A stretch of DNA of 59,771 nt from Methylicorpusculum sp. (GCF_030651835.1 NZ_JAUSBX010000158.1:1-59771); one strand, 5' to 3'. Shown: positions 1 to 8,227, counted from the stretch's first letter. Notes: generated from the sequence alone by a model not told the origin. Numbers and translations are program-made.

Positions 1-508
1 GGTTCGGCTAAGGGTATCAATGCTTTTGATTGGCCATCACCCAATGGGTGAGTCATGATCTCTTGCATAAGCGCCTCATTCTCAATTGATATCAATTACT
101 TGAGATAGTTTAGCAAGTTTTAACTGCTCTTTTTAGGTTTATCTCTCCTTCCCCAAAGAAGTGGTTTGAAAAAGTCTGCACAGATAAGGATCTACCTGAT
201 AATAAAGCTGTTTCAGCTCTAACTCTTTAACTGTATTCGAGCGCGTCATTCCGGGGATTGCCGGAATCCAAGTCACCTGGATAGCTCGAAGCTTACCATC
301 CATGGCACTGGATGCCCGTTTCCAGACGAGCATGACGGGCTTATGGATTTAGCGGAAACATCTTGCTAATCAGGAGAATCTATGTTTGTTGCCACACCGA
401 ACGCTTTCAGTTTAAGGTGTAGAACGGGTATTAAGCGCTGGGGTACATTACTCCAGGCTTTGGTCACGACTATATGGTCATGGCTAAATTAATTATCAGG
501 TGACACTC
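1..508. other. intergenic left edge, no gene seen
   Basis: I see no convincing gene here. Short open frames lack ribosome sites and family resemblance. The stretch holds a copy of a 150-bp non-coding repeat (195-340) and, at its right end, the leader and ribosome site of the CsbD gene. Confidence 0.6.
195..340 (+). repeat. repeat family A, copy 1
   Basis: About 145 bp recurring in inverted orientation at 2538-2703 and in the same orientation at 46278-46424. Shared blocks include GTTTCAGCTCTAACTC, TGGATAGCTCGAAGC and GGATGCCCGTTTCCAGAC. Copies 1 and 2 bracket the CsbD and phospholipase-D genes as an inverted pair. No coding sequence is seen. Part of it can pair with itself (ATTCCGG/CCGGAAT), so it resembles a MITE- or REP-like element. 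Confidence 0.8.
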
Positions 509-685
509 ATGAACAAAGATCAAGCAAAAGGCCGAGTCGAAGAAGCCAAAGGTAAAGTCAAGGAAACCATCGGCAAGATGCTGGATGACAAGGGTATGGA
601 AGTAGAGGGAAATGTCCAAAAGAACGTCGGCAAGGGCCGCGCGGGATGGGGTGATCTTAAGGACGATCTGAAGAAAAACAAATAA
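509..685 (+). CDS. CsbD family stress protein
   Basis: A 58-residue, highly charged and soluble protein of the CsbD family, which is induced by general stress in many bacteria; its biochemical role is unknown. The N-terminal MNKDQAKGRVEEAKGKVKE and the later KGRAGWGDLKDDLKK are typical of the family, and the length fits. A GTG lies in frame 9 bases upstream, but the ATG at 509 is preferred because AGGTGA sits about 5 bases before it. It opens a stretch rich in stress proteins (DUF883, hemerythrin, BON) that runs to about 8.2 kb. It stands alone on the plus strand, between inverted copies of repeat family A. Confidence 0.9.
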   Translation: MNKDQAKGRVEEAKGKVKETIGKMLDDKGMEVEGNVQKNVGKGRAGWGDLKDDLKKNK

Positions 686-875
686 ACGCGTACTGCTGAA
701 CCGCAGCAATTTGCATTTTGATGATAAAAAAGGGTAGGCTTAACCCTAACCAAGGTTAAGCACGAGGAATACATGGCCCAACCGAGTGCCAATTAATCCC
801 TCGCATCTCACGATAACAAACCCTCCTACTAAAAAGTCCTCGGCGACAGCTCTGGATATTTTCCCTTGATCACCC

Positions 876-2372
876 TTATAACTGTGAACTAAAGAGTCCT
901 GCGAGGCCGTCCATTACCTTGTCGCTCCACAGCCGATCCTCCCATTCCTCCAGTGTTATCCTGCGCGAATTGTGCAAATCGTGTTCGAATATGCGCACCT
1001 GGATGCGCGCAAAGTCGGCGTCGTAGATATTTAGGTTGGCTTCATCATTAACGCTGAACGAGCGGCTGTCGAAGTTGGTCGATCCTACCGATGTCCAAAG
1101 TTCGTCCACGACCATCACCTTGCAATGGAACATCGTCGGCTGGTACTCGTAGATCTCGATACCTGCGCGCAATAGCGGACCCCACTCGAAACGCGAAGCA
1201 CGCCGGAGTAGTTTCCGGTCAATGTAAGGGCCGGGGACGAGCATCTGTATGCGAACCCCGCGCTTTCTTGCCGCGATAAACGTATTGACCGCAACGTTAT
1301 CAGGAACAAAATACGACATCGAGAGCTGCACCGAGGTTTTTGCCGCGGCGATCGACAACAGATACATCAGCTGGGCGCTTTCGGCGCCGCCGCCAGGAGA
1401 ACTCGTGAAGACCTGCGCGATGTGCGTGCCGGCCGGTTCGATCGGAGGAAAATAGGCGGCACCGTGCAATACGTGCCCGCTGACTTCGATCCAGTTGTCG
1501 AGGAACGCAGCTTGCATTTGCGCGACCACAGGGCCTTCAATACGAAAATGCGTATCCCGCCAATGCTGTGGATCCTGCGCATTTCCGGTCCACGGTATGG
1601 CGATTCCAACGCCACCGTTGAAACCGATTTTACCGTCAACCACCAGGAGTTTACGATGAGTTCTGTGGTTCATCCTGGCAAGCGTATACCAGCGCAGCGG
1701 ATTATAGCGGAGCACTTCTATCCCAGCCTCCTCCATCTGCGTGACATAGGTTTCGTCGATATCGCCGCTGCCGAGCCAATCGAGCATGACATGCACGCGA
1801 ACGCCGGCCCGTGCCCGCTCACTTAGTGCTTCGGCAAACTCCTGGCCGATGGTGCCGGACCAATAAATGAAAGTCTCGAAAGTAATCGTTTTCTGCGCGC
1901 CGCGGATGGCTTTCAGCATCGCAGGAAAGATTTCGTTACCGTTTACTAGCGCTTGGACACGATTGCCCTCAATAATCGATGGCCCTAAAAGACTTCCCAT
2001 TGACCTCAGGAACTGGGAGTCGGCCACCGAGTAGAGCGTTTCAATGTGACGGTCTATCGGTTTGTTGCCGAGACTTAAATTTGCGACCAACAGCACACCG
2101 AGTGCTGTTATCAGGATCGTGGCAATAATGCTAACCATGGTTATGCTCATCGCCGTAAAATCACGTAAAGTTTGCCCTCTGGCCGTCGGTATGCGGATCG
2201 ACGCATCACTGATGGCCTGAAAGCGAAGCTGCGGGTAACCTGACAGGCTTGCGGGCCGGATCACCTGTTGCGCCTGGACACGCTCGGCTGATGACTCTTC
2301 TCGGCTCTCGCGCTTGAGTTCCTTCTGCGTTTCTTTGACCGCAAAGGAGGTATCCAAGAATGTCGCACTCAA
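876..2372 (-). CDS. phospholipase D / cardiolipin synthase-like protein, start disturbed by a probable frameshift
   Basis: Membrane phosphatidyltransferase-like enzyme of the PLD superfamily, likely making cardiolipin or a related phospholipid at the inner membrane. It has two HKD-type motifs: HRKLLVVDGKIGFNGG (His239, Lys241, Asp246) and FHCKVMVVDELW (His416, Lys418, Asp423), followed by GSTNFDSRS. One hydrophobic segment lies at about residues 78-100. The frame given opens at a TTG with no ribosome site. A better start is the ATG at 2404-2406, preceded by GGAG, but it is out of frame by one base. A run of seven Ts (2373-2379 region, minus strand) lies between them, and removing one T joins the frames into a protein of about 509 residues. 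Otherwise the first in-frame ATG is at 2148-2150, just before the membrane segment. Function is confident, the N-terminus is not. Confidence 0.85.
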   Translation of the reverse strand: MSATFLDTSFAVKETQKELKRESREESSAERVQAQQVIRPASLSGYPQLRFQAISDASIRIPTARGQTLRDFTAMSITMVSIIATILITALGVLLVANLSLGNKPIDRHIETLYSVADSQFLRSMGSLLGPSIIEGNRVQALVNGNEIFPAMLKAIRGAQKTITFETFIYWSGTIGQEFAEALSERARAGVRVHVMLDWLGSGDIDETYVTQMEEAGIEVLRYNPLRWYTLARMNHRTHRKLLVVDGKIGFNGGVGIAIPWTGNAQDPQHWRDTHFRIEGPVVAQMQAAFLDNWIEVSGHVLHGAAYFPPIEPAGTHIAQVFTSSPGGGAESAQLMYLLSIAAAKTSVQLSMSYFVPDNVAVNTFIAARKRGVRIQMLVPGPYIDRKLLRRASRFEWGPLLRAGIEIYEYQPTMFHCKVMVVDELWTSVGSTNFDSRSFSVNDEANLNIYDADFARIQVRIFEHDLHNSRRITLEEWEDRLWSDKVMDGLAGLFSSQL

Positions 2373-2406
2373 AAAAACACTGTTCAGTAGGATTTAATTT
2401 TTTCAT

Positions 2407-3082
2407 ACTCTGCTCCGATTCCTTGACACGATATCGGTAAGATTACCAATTTTCTCGGTACGTTGCGGTGCTCATAAAGCCAAGCAAACTCTAAGCGAAA
2501 GATCAGACGCGGTCGGTACGTTAACGCGCATACTATTCATGCCGGTCTGGAAACGGGCATCCAATAATATGGAGGGGTAAGCTTCGAGCTATCTATGTGA
2601 CCGGGATTCGCTTACGCAGTCAAACGGCTCTGGCAATCCCTTCGGGAATGACGCCCTCGAATACAGTTAAAGAGTTAGAACTGAAACATCTTTATAATCA
2701 GGTCACCGGTTGATGGGCAGATATCATTTTAACCTCGTTCCCGGTTCCTGAATGGCGATCGTAAGGTTGGGCGGGATGGTGTGGAGTGCTTAATGTCAGC
2801 CAATACTGGCTCAATTTTGTTAACCATTGACAACCATTGATGGACTGAGTTGGCTTGTAAAAATTCTAGGTTATAACGCAAGAATCCATGGGGAAAATAC
2901 TCAAATCCTTATCGGCTTAGTGTGCTTAATTTGTTAATTTCTATATAGATTTTTCGAACCAGCGTAGCGGTGTTTAACACCTACCCTTTGTTGACGATGC
3001 AATTGCGTTCGCTCCGCGGCCCTGATTTAAGCCCTCAGAGAAGGGGGATTGTTGCGCTTTAGAAGGGAGGCATTGATCATGC
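2407..3082. other. intergenic, repeat-bearing
   Basis: No gene is recognised. The stretch holds the promoter side of the phospholipase-D gene and repeat A copy 2 (2538-2703). From 2704 to 3082 I see nothing I can name beyond a short block ending AGAAGGGGGATTGTTG, which resembles the end of the G-rich hairpin repeat at 46499. Confidence 0.6.
2538..2703 (-). repeat. repeat family A, copy 2 (inverted)
   Basis: Reverse-complement copy of the element at 195-340. It shares the GTTTCAGTTCTAACTC end, the ATAGCTCGAAGCTTACC centre and the GGATGCCCGTTTCCAGAC end, with an internal insertion of roughly 15-20 bases. With copy 1 it forms an inverted pair about 2.2 kb apart. Confidence 0.8.
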
Positions 3083-3520
3083 CTATCCCATATCCCGTTG
3101 CCCAGAGGGCGTGGTCTGAAAACTGTGGAGGGTCGCGGGAAAGTGAAGATAGCGACGTTTACGGCGTATCACGCTACCCAGTATAAGAACCAGCAGCAAA
3201 TTGGAAGTGACGGCAAGCAGGAGGGCGCTACTCGTTGCCAATACTTCATGCTTGACGAATTCAAGCACGGCCGCGGCCATGAGACCTAGCCAAGCACCCA
3301 TCAGAAACACACCCACCATCACTCCCGCCACAACCCTATCCACGAAGCTCTTGCGTGCCCACTGCAACTCCAACGCAGCAAGCCGAAAACGATCGTGGAT
3401 TAGACCGCCCAGCTCACGCAATAGCGATAGAGATTCTTCCTGCCTATCGGAACTTGTCCCCGGATCGCAGCGCGTTTCGCAGTGAGCCGGCGGGCCCTGC
3501 TTTAAAGCATCGGGTTTCAT
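3083..3520 (-). CDS. YqjE-like / holin superfamily III membrane protein
   Basis: A 145-residue protein with a soluble, charged N-terminus (LRELGGLIHDRFRLAALELQ, about residues 34-53) and two hydrophobic segments at about 62-88 and 95-115. This is the pattern of the YqjE / phage holin superfamily III group, inner-membrane proteins of unknown function. It lies 13 bases downstream of a DUF883 gene on the same strand, as yqjE follows the DUF883 gene yqjD in enterobacteria, which supports the call. The start is the ATG at 3520; its ribosome site is weak, suggesting coupling to the gene upstream. No catalytic motif is visible. Confidence 0.7.
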   Translation of the reverse strand: MKPDALKQGPPAHCETRCDPGTSSDRQEESLSLLRELGGLIHDRFRLAALELQWARKSFVDRVVAGVMVGVFLMGAWLGLMAAAVLEFVKHEVLATSSALLLAVTSNLLLVLILGSVIRRKRRYLHFPATLHSFQTTPSGQRDMG

Positions 3521-3533
3521 CCGGTTTGACGGT

Positions 3534-3764
3534 CTAACGGCCGCTTAGCACGCGGCTCAGCAGAAAGCCGGCCGCCACGGCGATACCTACCGACGTGATG
3601 GGGTTGTCGCGCACATAGACGCGGCAGTCCTCCAGCAATTGCTGCTCGGCATCTATCAGTTGCTCGCCTTTTTTACCCAGCGCTTCTGCGGCCTGATTCG
3701 TTGCGTGGGCGACCTTATCAATAGTCTCATCCGCAGAATTAGCTGCTTTGTCTATTATTTCCAT
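3534..3764 (-). CDS. DUF883 (ElaB/YqjD-like) protein, paralogue 1
   Basis: A 76-residue protein of the DUF883 family: an amphipathic helical region (about residues 1-50) followed by the C-terminal membrane anchor ITSVGIAVAAGFLLSRVLS. In E. coli, YqjD and ElaB anchor to the inner membrane and bind ribosomes in stationary phase; that function is only inferred here. A longer frame exists, but the ATG at 3764 is chosen because GAGAGGA lies 7 bases upstream and the start aligns with that of the neighbouring paralogue. It lies between paralogue 2 and the YqjE-like gene, all on the minus strand. Confidence 0.85.
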   Translation of the reverse strand: MEIIDKAANSADETIDKVAHATNQAAEALGKKGEQLIDAEQQLLEDCRVYVRDNPITSVGIAVAAGFLLSRVLSGR

Positions 3765-3838
3765 GATGGATTCCTCTCTCATTAATTTAAGCCGCAGATC
3801 ATTCGCGGCGTTGGGGTTCATACTGTTTGACATTCGGT

Positions 3839-4069
3839 CTAAGTTCGGCTCAACACGCGGCTCAACAGAAAGCCGGCCGCTACCGCGATACTTACCGACG
3901 TCATGGGGTTCTCACGGATATAGCCGCGGCACTCTTTCATCCATTGCTGCTCGGTTTTTTTCAACTGTTCGCCTTTTTCGCCCAACGATTGTTTAGCCTG
4001 GCTGGCCGCATCGGTGACCTTATCGACCATCTCATGGGCGGAATTTGTCGCTTTGTCGGTGATTTCCAT
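3839..4069 (-). CDS. DUF883 (ElaB/YqjD-like) protein, paralogue 2
   Basis: A 76-residue DUF883 protein, nearly collinear with the next gene downstream: the same MEI-DKA-NSA opening, KKGEQL-type centre and C-terminal anchor MTSVSIAVAAGFLLSRVLS. GAGGAAATTACG precedes the ATG. The two tandem copies probably arose by local duplication; a third, more diverged copy lies at 5643-5903 on the other strand. Expected to be an inner-membrane-anchored stress or stationary-phase protein. Its partners are unknown. Confidence 0.85.
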   Translation of the reverse strand: MEITDKATNSAHEMVDKVTDAASQAKQSLGEKGEQLKKTEQQWMKECRGYIRENPMTSVSIAVAAGFLLSRVLSRT

Positions 4070-4212
4070 CGTAATTTCCTCTTCTCTTTAAGTGATATTT
4101 TATTCTTGACTGACTTTGGAGCTCGTGTGCCCGTGCCACCGCGCGGGTAGGACCGGCACTGAGCTTCACTCAGCCGCAGGGCGGCCTGATCAGATTGCCT
4201 GGTGGGTAACAC

Positions 4213-4743
4213 TCAACGCGATAGGGCTTTTCTGGCCTTCACCGGTTTTTCCGCTTCGCCTCTCTCCGCCTGCAACTCGTGCATGCGTTGGCTCAATGCT
4301 GCGCCTAGCGCGGCAATATCGACCTTGGCTTTTTTAGCCTTGGGAAACATTTTTTGTTCTTCTTCATTAACATGATGATCAATCATTTCACCGAGCACGA
4401 TAACCGTGGCTACGTAGTGGTCGTGTTCGGGTGCCATGGCCTCGAGTTGCGCAATGAGGTTCTTGGCCCCGGCATGCTCCACGTCAGCTTCGTTCATCAA
4501 ATCGTCGTCCTTAATGGCGTCGCGAACTGCCGGATAAAAGAGTTCTTCCTCGGCTTGAGCATGAATGTTCAGCGCCATGCATATCTGCTGAACTACTGCG
4601 GCTTTTGCCTTATCGCTGCCCTCGTCCTTGGCGAGTTTGGCAAACTCCGCAAAGAGTTTTTTTACCTTCTTGTGGTCTTCAGTGAGTAACGTGATAGCGT
4701 CGTCTTCGTGCTGCATGGCAGGTTTATGTGCGGTCTTGGTCAT
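4213..4743 (-). CDS. hemerythrin HHE domain protein
   Basis: A 176-residue soluble protein with a hemerythrin-type four-helix fold that binds a non-haem di-iron centre, used for O2, NO or iron handling. Candidate ligands are His24 (TEDHKKV), His61 and Glu65-67 (NIHAQAEEE), His90 (DVEHAG) and His123-124 with Glu127-129 (DHHVNEEE). A short Lys-rich tail follows. The ATG at 4743 has GAGGA seven bases upstream; a longer frame upstream is not needed. It leads the minus-strand group hemerythrin, DUF883, DUF883, YqjE-like. Such single-domain proteins are common in methanotrophs, but the substrate cannot be read from sequence. Confidence 0.88.
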   Translation of the reverse strand: MTKTAHKPAMQHEDDAITLLTEDHKKVKKLFAEFAKLAKDEGSDKAKAAVVQQICMALNIHAQAEEELFYPAVRDAIKDDDLMNEADVEHAGAKNLIAQLEAMAPEHDHYVATVIVLGEMIDHHVNEEEQKMFPKAKKAKVDIAALGAALSQRMHELQAERGEAEKPVKARKALSR

Positions 4744-5431
4744 AACTTTATCCTCAAAAATTTTAAAGGTCAGACTTGGGGATTCCAAGTCACGCGGCTC
4801 TTTACGGATGCGGAATGCAGTGGGCCGTCAACTTCGCAGGACCCGCTTAGAAGCGATTTCCTTGGGCGATGGTTCGTCTCACTTAGAGCCACAATAAATT
4901 CGTCAGTCCGCTTAGTCAGTTCGCAACCAAACATAGAGGAGGATTTTTTTCCGGCTCTGAAACCCTGCGAATCGGTGACAGCAGCAGACTCCGTAGTTAT
5001 GAAATGATCATCAAGCTCGGTTGCCATCGGAGCCTACATCACCCCATTCCGGCCAAGACGTAGGGCGAATGTAGATAAGAAGGGTGGCATTTTACGTCGA
5101 GCTATACCATCGAGCGCCAAGCGCTAACTTCTCGTTGGGCTTGGCAATGAGTCTTTAAGTTACTTGGTCATGAACGCAGGTAGTGGGAGATTTTCCGAAG
5201 GAAGATTGAACTAAAGAAGAAATTTGGAAGATCAAAATAATTTTCACAAAACCAGCGTCGGGCTGGCTAAAAATAGTTTTTCTCCAGTGTTTGACAACGT
5301 ACAGAATCAAGGACGCATTTTCATTAGACTTTTATTCAACGTGCAGAAGCGTGTTATTTGACAGCCTCTTTGAAGGTTATCAACGCCACCAATTAACCAA
5401 TTGTCACAAGTTATTTTAGCGGAGATGCGAT
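4744..5431. other. intergenic stretch, no gene recognised
   Basis: About 690 bases between the hemerythrin gene and a microprotein gene. The longest frame (minus, 4770-5027, 85 residues) resembles no family I know and lacks a good ribosome site. I see no convincing repeat. The last 40 bases carry the ribosome site of the next gene. Confidence 0.5.
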
Positions 5432-5512
5432 ATGGGTAAATATTTTATAGGCTGGCTCGTGGGCGTGCCTGTGATTGTTTTGGTCATTATTTATTTGCTG
5501 TTCAATCACTAA
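5432..5512 (+). CDS. 26-residue single-pass membrane microprotein
   Basis: A short open frame encoding MGKYFIGWLVGVPVIVLVII followed by YLLFNH. Almost the whole product is one hydrophobic helix with a lysine near the N-terminus and a histidine at the end. GGAG lies 7 bases before the ATG, which is a strong start. Very small membrane proteins of this sort recur near DUF883 and CsbD genes. I infer a stress-related membrane peptide but cannot assign a function. It is 130 bases upstream of DUF883 paralogue 3 on the same strand. Confidence 0.65.
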   Translation: MGKYFIGWLVGVPVIVLVIIYLLFNH

Positions 5513-5642
5513 CAGTCCGTCCACCTGAAGCCATTTAAAAGATGGTAAATGTCAGTTTGTCCTCTTGGGTGAGCAGGATTTTGAAAGCAACAGACTTTAA
5601 AACTTAACTCATCCCTTTTCATTTTTTTTCAAGGAATTCCTT

Positions 5643-5903
5643 ATGAAAGCAACAGAGAAGACCACAACAGTCGATGAGACCGTTGACCGACTTAGATCAG
5701 GCGTTCACTCAGCCGTTGACAAAGTAGCCAATGCAACCACTCAGGCGGCAGAAGTGCTAAGTCAAAAAGGTGAGCAATTGAAAAATGTGGAGCAGCAATT
5801 TTTAGAAAATTGCCGGGGTTACATTGATAAAAACCCAGCAGCTTCATTAGGTATAGCCGTCGGAGCCGGTTTTCTGTTAAGCCGTCTGATAAGCAGTCGC
5901 TAG
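5643..5903 (+). CDS. DUF883 (ElaB/YqjD-like) protein, paralogue 3
   Basis: An 86-residue DUF883 protein, about ten residues longer at the N-terminus than the two minus-strand copies. Shared features are VHSAVDKVANATTQAAEVLS, the KKGEQLKNVEQQFLENCRGY type centre and the membrane anchor AASLGIAVGAGFLLSRLISS. AAGGA lies 7 bases before the ATG. It starts a plus-strand run with BON, YflT-like and DUF2383 genes. Three paralogues within 2.4 kb is unusual. Confidence 0.87.
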   Translation: MKATEKTTTVDETVDRLRSGVHSAVDKVANATTQAAEVLSQKGEQLKNVEQQFLENCRGYIDKNPAASLGIAVGAGFLLSRLISSR

Positions 5904-6068
5904 ACCATCGCCGGGTTGTCTACGATAACCTGTTTTACCGAGCATCAGCGGATTATTGATGCCGTTTGTAGTTAGGTAAAGTGGGTGTTCATTCGGTGAA
6001 TCAAAAGGATAAAGCCGAGGCCATTCACTTATTTCGAAAGAGAAACACTCAAAAGCGAGGAAATTACA

Positions 6069-6482
6069 ATGTCTACACGATTACCGTTAGTACTCTTCAC
6101 TTTAACCGGCAGCCTACTCCTGATGAGCGGTTCCGTTCAAGCCGAACAGGGTGCCGTCCTCTATTTGGCGAACGGCTCCAGTTCGGAACTGGAAAACACC
6201 GAGCGTAATGTTCGCGACAGAGATGATGCGACTTTAACCCCGGTAGATCAAAAGGAAACCGAAGGCGATATCACTATCACCGCGGCCATCCGGCAAGCCG
6301 TGGTTAGAAATGAGTCGCTATCCGTCAATGCGCAAAATACAAAAATCATCACCCGTAATGGCGTGGTGACTTTGCGTGGGCCTGTTGAAAGTGAAGCCGA
6401 AAAAATCAAACTGCATGCTATCGCCAAGCAAACACCCGGCGTCGTGCAGGTAGATAATCAACTTGAAATTAAAGCGCCGTAA
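6069..6482 (+). CDS. periplasmic BON-domain protein
   Basis: A 137-residue exported protein. Residues 1-25 form a signal peptide with a likely cleavage after VQA. A single BON domain spans about 65-136, with the typical pattern ITAAIRQAVVRNESLSVNA, then VTLRGPVESEAEK and QVDNQLEI. BON domains bind membranes or lipids; family members such as OsmY are induced by osmotic or envelope stress, which is the likely role here. GAGGAAATTACA precedes the ATG. The next gene starts 17 bases after the stop with its own AGGAG, so the two are probably co-transcribed. Confidence 0.87.
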   Translation: MSTRLPLVLFTLTGSLLLMSGSVQAEQGAVLYLANGSSSELENTERNVRDRDDATLTPVDQKETEGDITITAAIRQAVVRNESLSVNAQNTKIITRNGVVTLRGPVESEAEKIKLHAIAKQTPGVVQVDNQLEIKAP

Positions 6483-6499
6483 AGGCTCAGGAGAACGAC

Positions 6500-7015
6500 A
6501 TGAGTAAAGCAGTATTTTGTATCGCCCAAAACACCGGTCAGGCAGAGAGCATCGTTAATGACCTGAATGCCGCGGGTTTTTCCCACAGTGATATATCAGT
6601 TTTGTTTTCGGACAAATCCTCTACCCAGGATTTTGCCCATGAAAAGAACACCAAAGCGCCCGAAGGGGCTGCTCTGGGAGGGACAGTGGGCTTTGGCACC
6701 GGCGGTGTACTCGGCTTGTTAGCCGGGATTGGCGCTTTGGCAATTCCCGGTGTAGGCCCCTTTATCGCCGCAGGACCCATTATGGGCGCCCTGAGCGGAG
6801 CCGCAGTAGGCGCTGCCACCGGCAGTTTGGCGGGTGGCTTAATCGGGCTGGGAATCCCCGAGTATGAAGCGAAACGCTACGAAGGAAAAGTCGCGGGCGG
6901 CAATGCCTTGATTTCGGTCCATACGACCAGCAGCGAAGCGGTGGATAAAGCGAAAAAAATCTTCGAGCTGGCTCATGCCGAGGATATTTCTTCGACAGGG
7001 GAAGCGTCAGTTTAA
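6500..7015 (+). CDS. YflT-like general-stress protein with glycine-rich core
   Basis: A 171-residue protein. The N-terminal part (about 1-40, FCIAQNTGQAESIVNDLNAA then DISVLFSD) resembles the general stress protein 17M / YflT domain. Residues about 58-118 are a glycine/alanine-rich hydrophobic core (GGTVGFGTGGVLGLLAGIGA, GALSGAAVGAATGSLAGGLI) of the glycine-zipper kind that inserts in membranes. A soluble tail follows (GGNALISVHT, 136-145). AGGAG precedes the ATG. It sits between the BON and DUF2383 genes on one strand. Function is inferred only as stress-related. Confidence 0.7.
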   Translation: MSKAVFCIAQNTGQAESIVNDLNAAGFSHSDISVLFSDKSSTQDFAHEKNTKAPEGAALGGTVGFGTGGVLGLLAGIGALAIPGVGPFIAAGPIMGALSGAAVGAATGSLAGGLIGLGIPEYEAKRYEGKVAGGNALISVHTTSSEAVDKAKKIFELAHAEDISSTGEASV

Positions 7016-7069
7016 GCATCGATGATGCACTGGCACGTCATCAAAAACTAATCACCAAGGATTTATATC

Positions 7070-7513
7070 ATGCACAACATTGAAACACTCAACAAATTTC
7101 TGAAAGATGAATTATCGGCAACAGAAACCTATCAACAGGCACAGGAAACACTTCGAGAAGATGCAGGACTTGGCGAAGCGGAGGTTCTAAAGCCCATTTA
7201 TGAGGATCATAAAGAGGCAGTTGCCAGTTTACAAGCACTCATCAGTCGACTGGGAGGAACCCCCTGTGAGGATTCAGGAGCTTGGGGAACGTGGGCAAAA
7301 ATAGTCCAGGGCAGCGCTAATCTGCTGGGAAAAGAAACGGCCCTAAAGGCTTTGGTGAGTGGAGAAAAAAGCGGCGCAGAAGCTTATGAGGAAGCGTTGG
7401 AGGAGAGTGAGCTGTCTTCAGATATTCACACTTTGATTGAAACGAAGCTGCTGCCTGCTCAACAAGCGCATATTAGAACTTTGGATCGGCTTTTGGGCGC
7501 GGAAACGGATTAG
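7070..7513 (+). CDS. DUF2383 (PA2169-type) four-helix-bundle protein
   Basis: A 147-residue helical protein of the DUF2383 / PA2169 family, structurally ferritin-like. The opening IETLNKFLKDELSATETYQQ and the later SGEKSGAEAYEEALEE and LLPAQQAHIRTLDRL are typical. Acidic and histidine positions in the helices (Glu14, Glu18, His48, Glu100, His130) could hold a metal, but that is not proven for the family. AAGGA lies before the ATG. It is the last intact gene of the plus-strand stress run that begins with DUF883 paralogue 3. Confidence 0.83.
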   Translation: MHNIETLNKFLKDELSATETYQQAQETLREDAGLGEAEVLKPIYEDHKEAVASLQALISRLGGTPCEDSGAWGTWAKIVQGSANLLGKETALKALVSGEKSGAEAYEEALEESELSSDIHTLIETKLLPAQQAHIRTLDRLLGAETD

Positions 7514-7629
7514 GTTTTCAGTTTTAATCATTGCACGCAGTTTTTAATGAAGCCAGCGTGTACTCAAATTGATTCGCGCTGGATTTATTTCGGCTATGTT
7601 CGCGTTATTAGTTGGAATGACATCAACGC

Positions 7630-7722
7630 CATTATTCCGGCATGGATTGCCGGAATCCAGGTCACAAATATGTGAAAGTACAACGCAATCCATGGCTTCT
7701 GGACCCCAGCAATCTGTAAGGG
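7630..7722 (+). repeat. repeat family A-prime, copy 1
   Basis: About 90 bp related to the block at 41965-42060. Both share GAATCC-GGTCACAA, a spacer with TGAAAG-TCAACG, and ATCCATGG-CTCTGGACCCC. It opens with the short inverted pair ATTCCGG / CCGGAAT also seen in family A. It lies in a 296-base gap without a gene. Confidence 0.65.
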
Positions 7723-7809
7723 CTACACCAATCATTAACGCAAACATTGCCTTTATTACGTTACTGGCTTTTAAACAATATTTTTTGATGTCTTTAATGG
7801 GAGTCACCT

Positions 7810-8227
7810 ATGTCTATATTTAATGCTGAAGATTCAACAAGATCTAGCCTGGATCGCGTTCGCAGATCCACATGCTTCCCATGTGAATGAAGAGATAGAT
7901 CTTCAAACAGACATAAATATTCAACACTATAAAGGCAAGAGCAAGGCAGAAATACTTGAGCGTATTCAAATGCTGGATAAGGAATGGGATATTGAGCGTG
8001 TGCTTGAAGTTAATGCCTCTACTTTAGGCCTAACCGGACTGATTCTTGGCTTAACCAAAAACAGAAAATGGCTATTTCTGCCAGGCATTGTTCTGCCGCT
8101 TCTGTTGCAGCATGGCTTACAAGGATGGTGCCCTCCCTTGCCCCTTTTACGTCGGTTTGGTATCCGTACCCGTGGAGAAATCGACCGGGAAAAATACGCG
8201 CTTAAAGTCCGACTTGAGAAGAACTGA
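7810..8227 (+). pseudogene. YgaP-like (DUF2892-type) inner-membrane protein, frameshifted near residue 22
   Basis: Two frames together give a YgaP-like membrane protein. Frame one starts at the ATG at 7810 behind GGGAG and reads MSIFNAEDSTRSSLDRVRRS before a stop at 7888. Frame two continues from about 7873 with SHVNEEIDLQTDINIQHYKG, then LDKEWDIERVLEVNASTLGL, a hydrophobic stretch, LLQHGLQGWCPPLPLLRRFG and REIDREKYALK, ending at 8227. The DRVR...WDIERVLE...LQGWCPP order is that of intact family members. One extra base at about 7872-7875 explains the break. Either the gene is dead or the base is a sequencing error. The in-frame ATG at 7823 would give a protein with a wrong N-terminus. Confidence 0.75.

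Noticed and set aside
1422-1826. 134-residue frame opposite the phospholipase-D gene
   Set aside because: It is antisense to a clear coding sequence with intact HKD motifs and has no family resemblance.
4770-5027. 85-residue frame on the minus strand
   Set aside because: No family resemblance, a weak ribosome site, and overlap with the leader of the hemerythrin gene.
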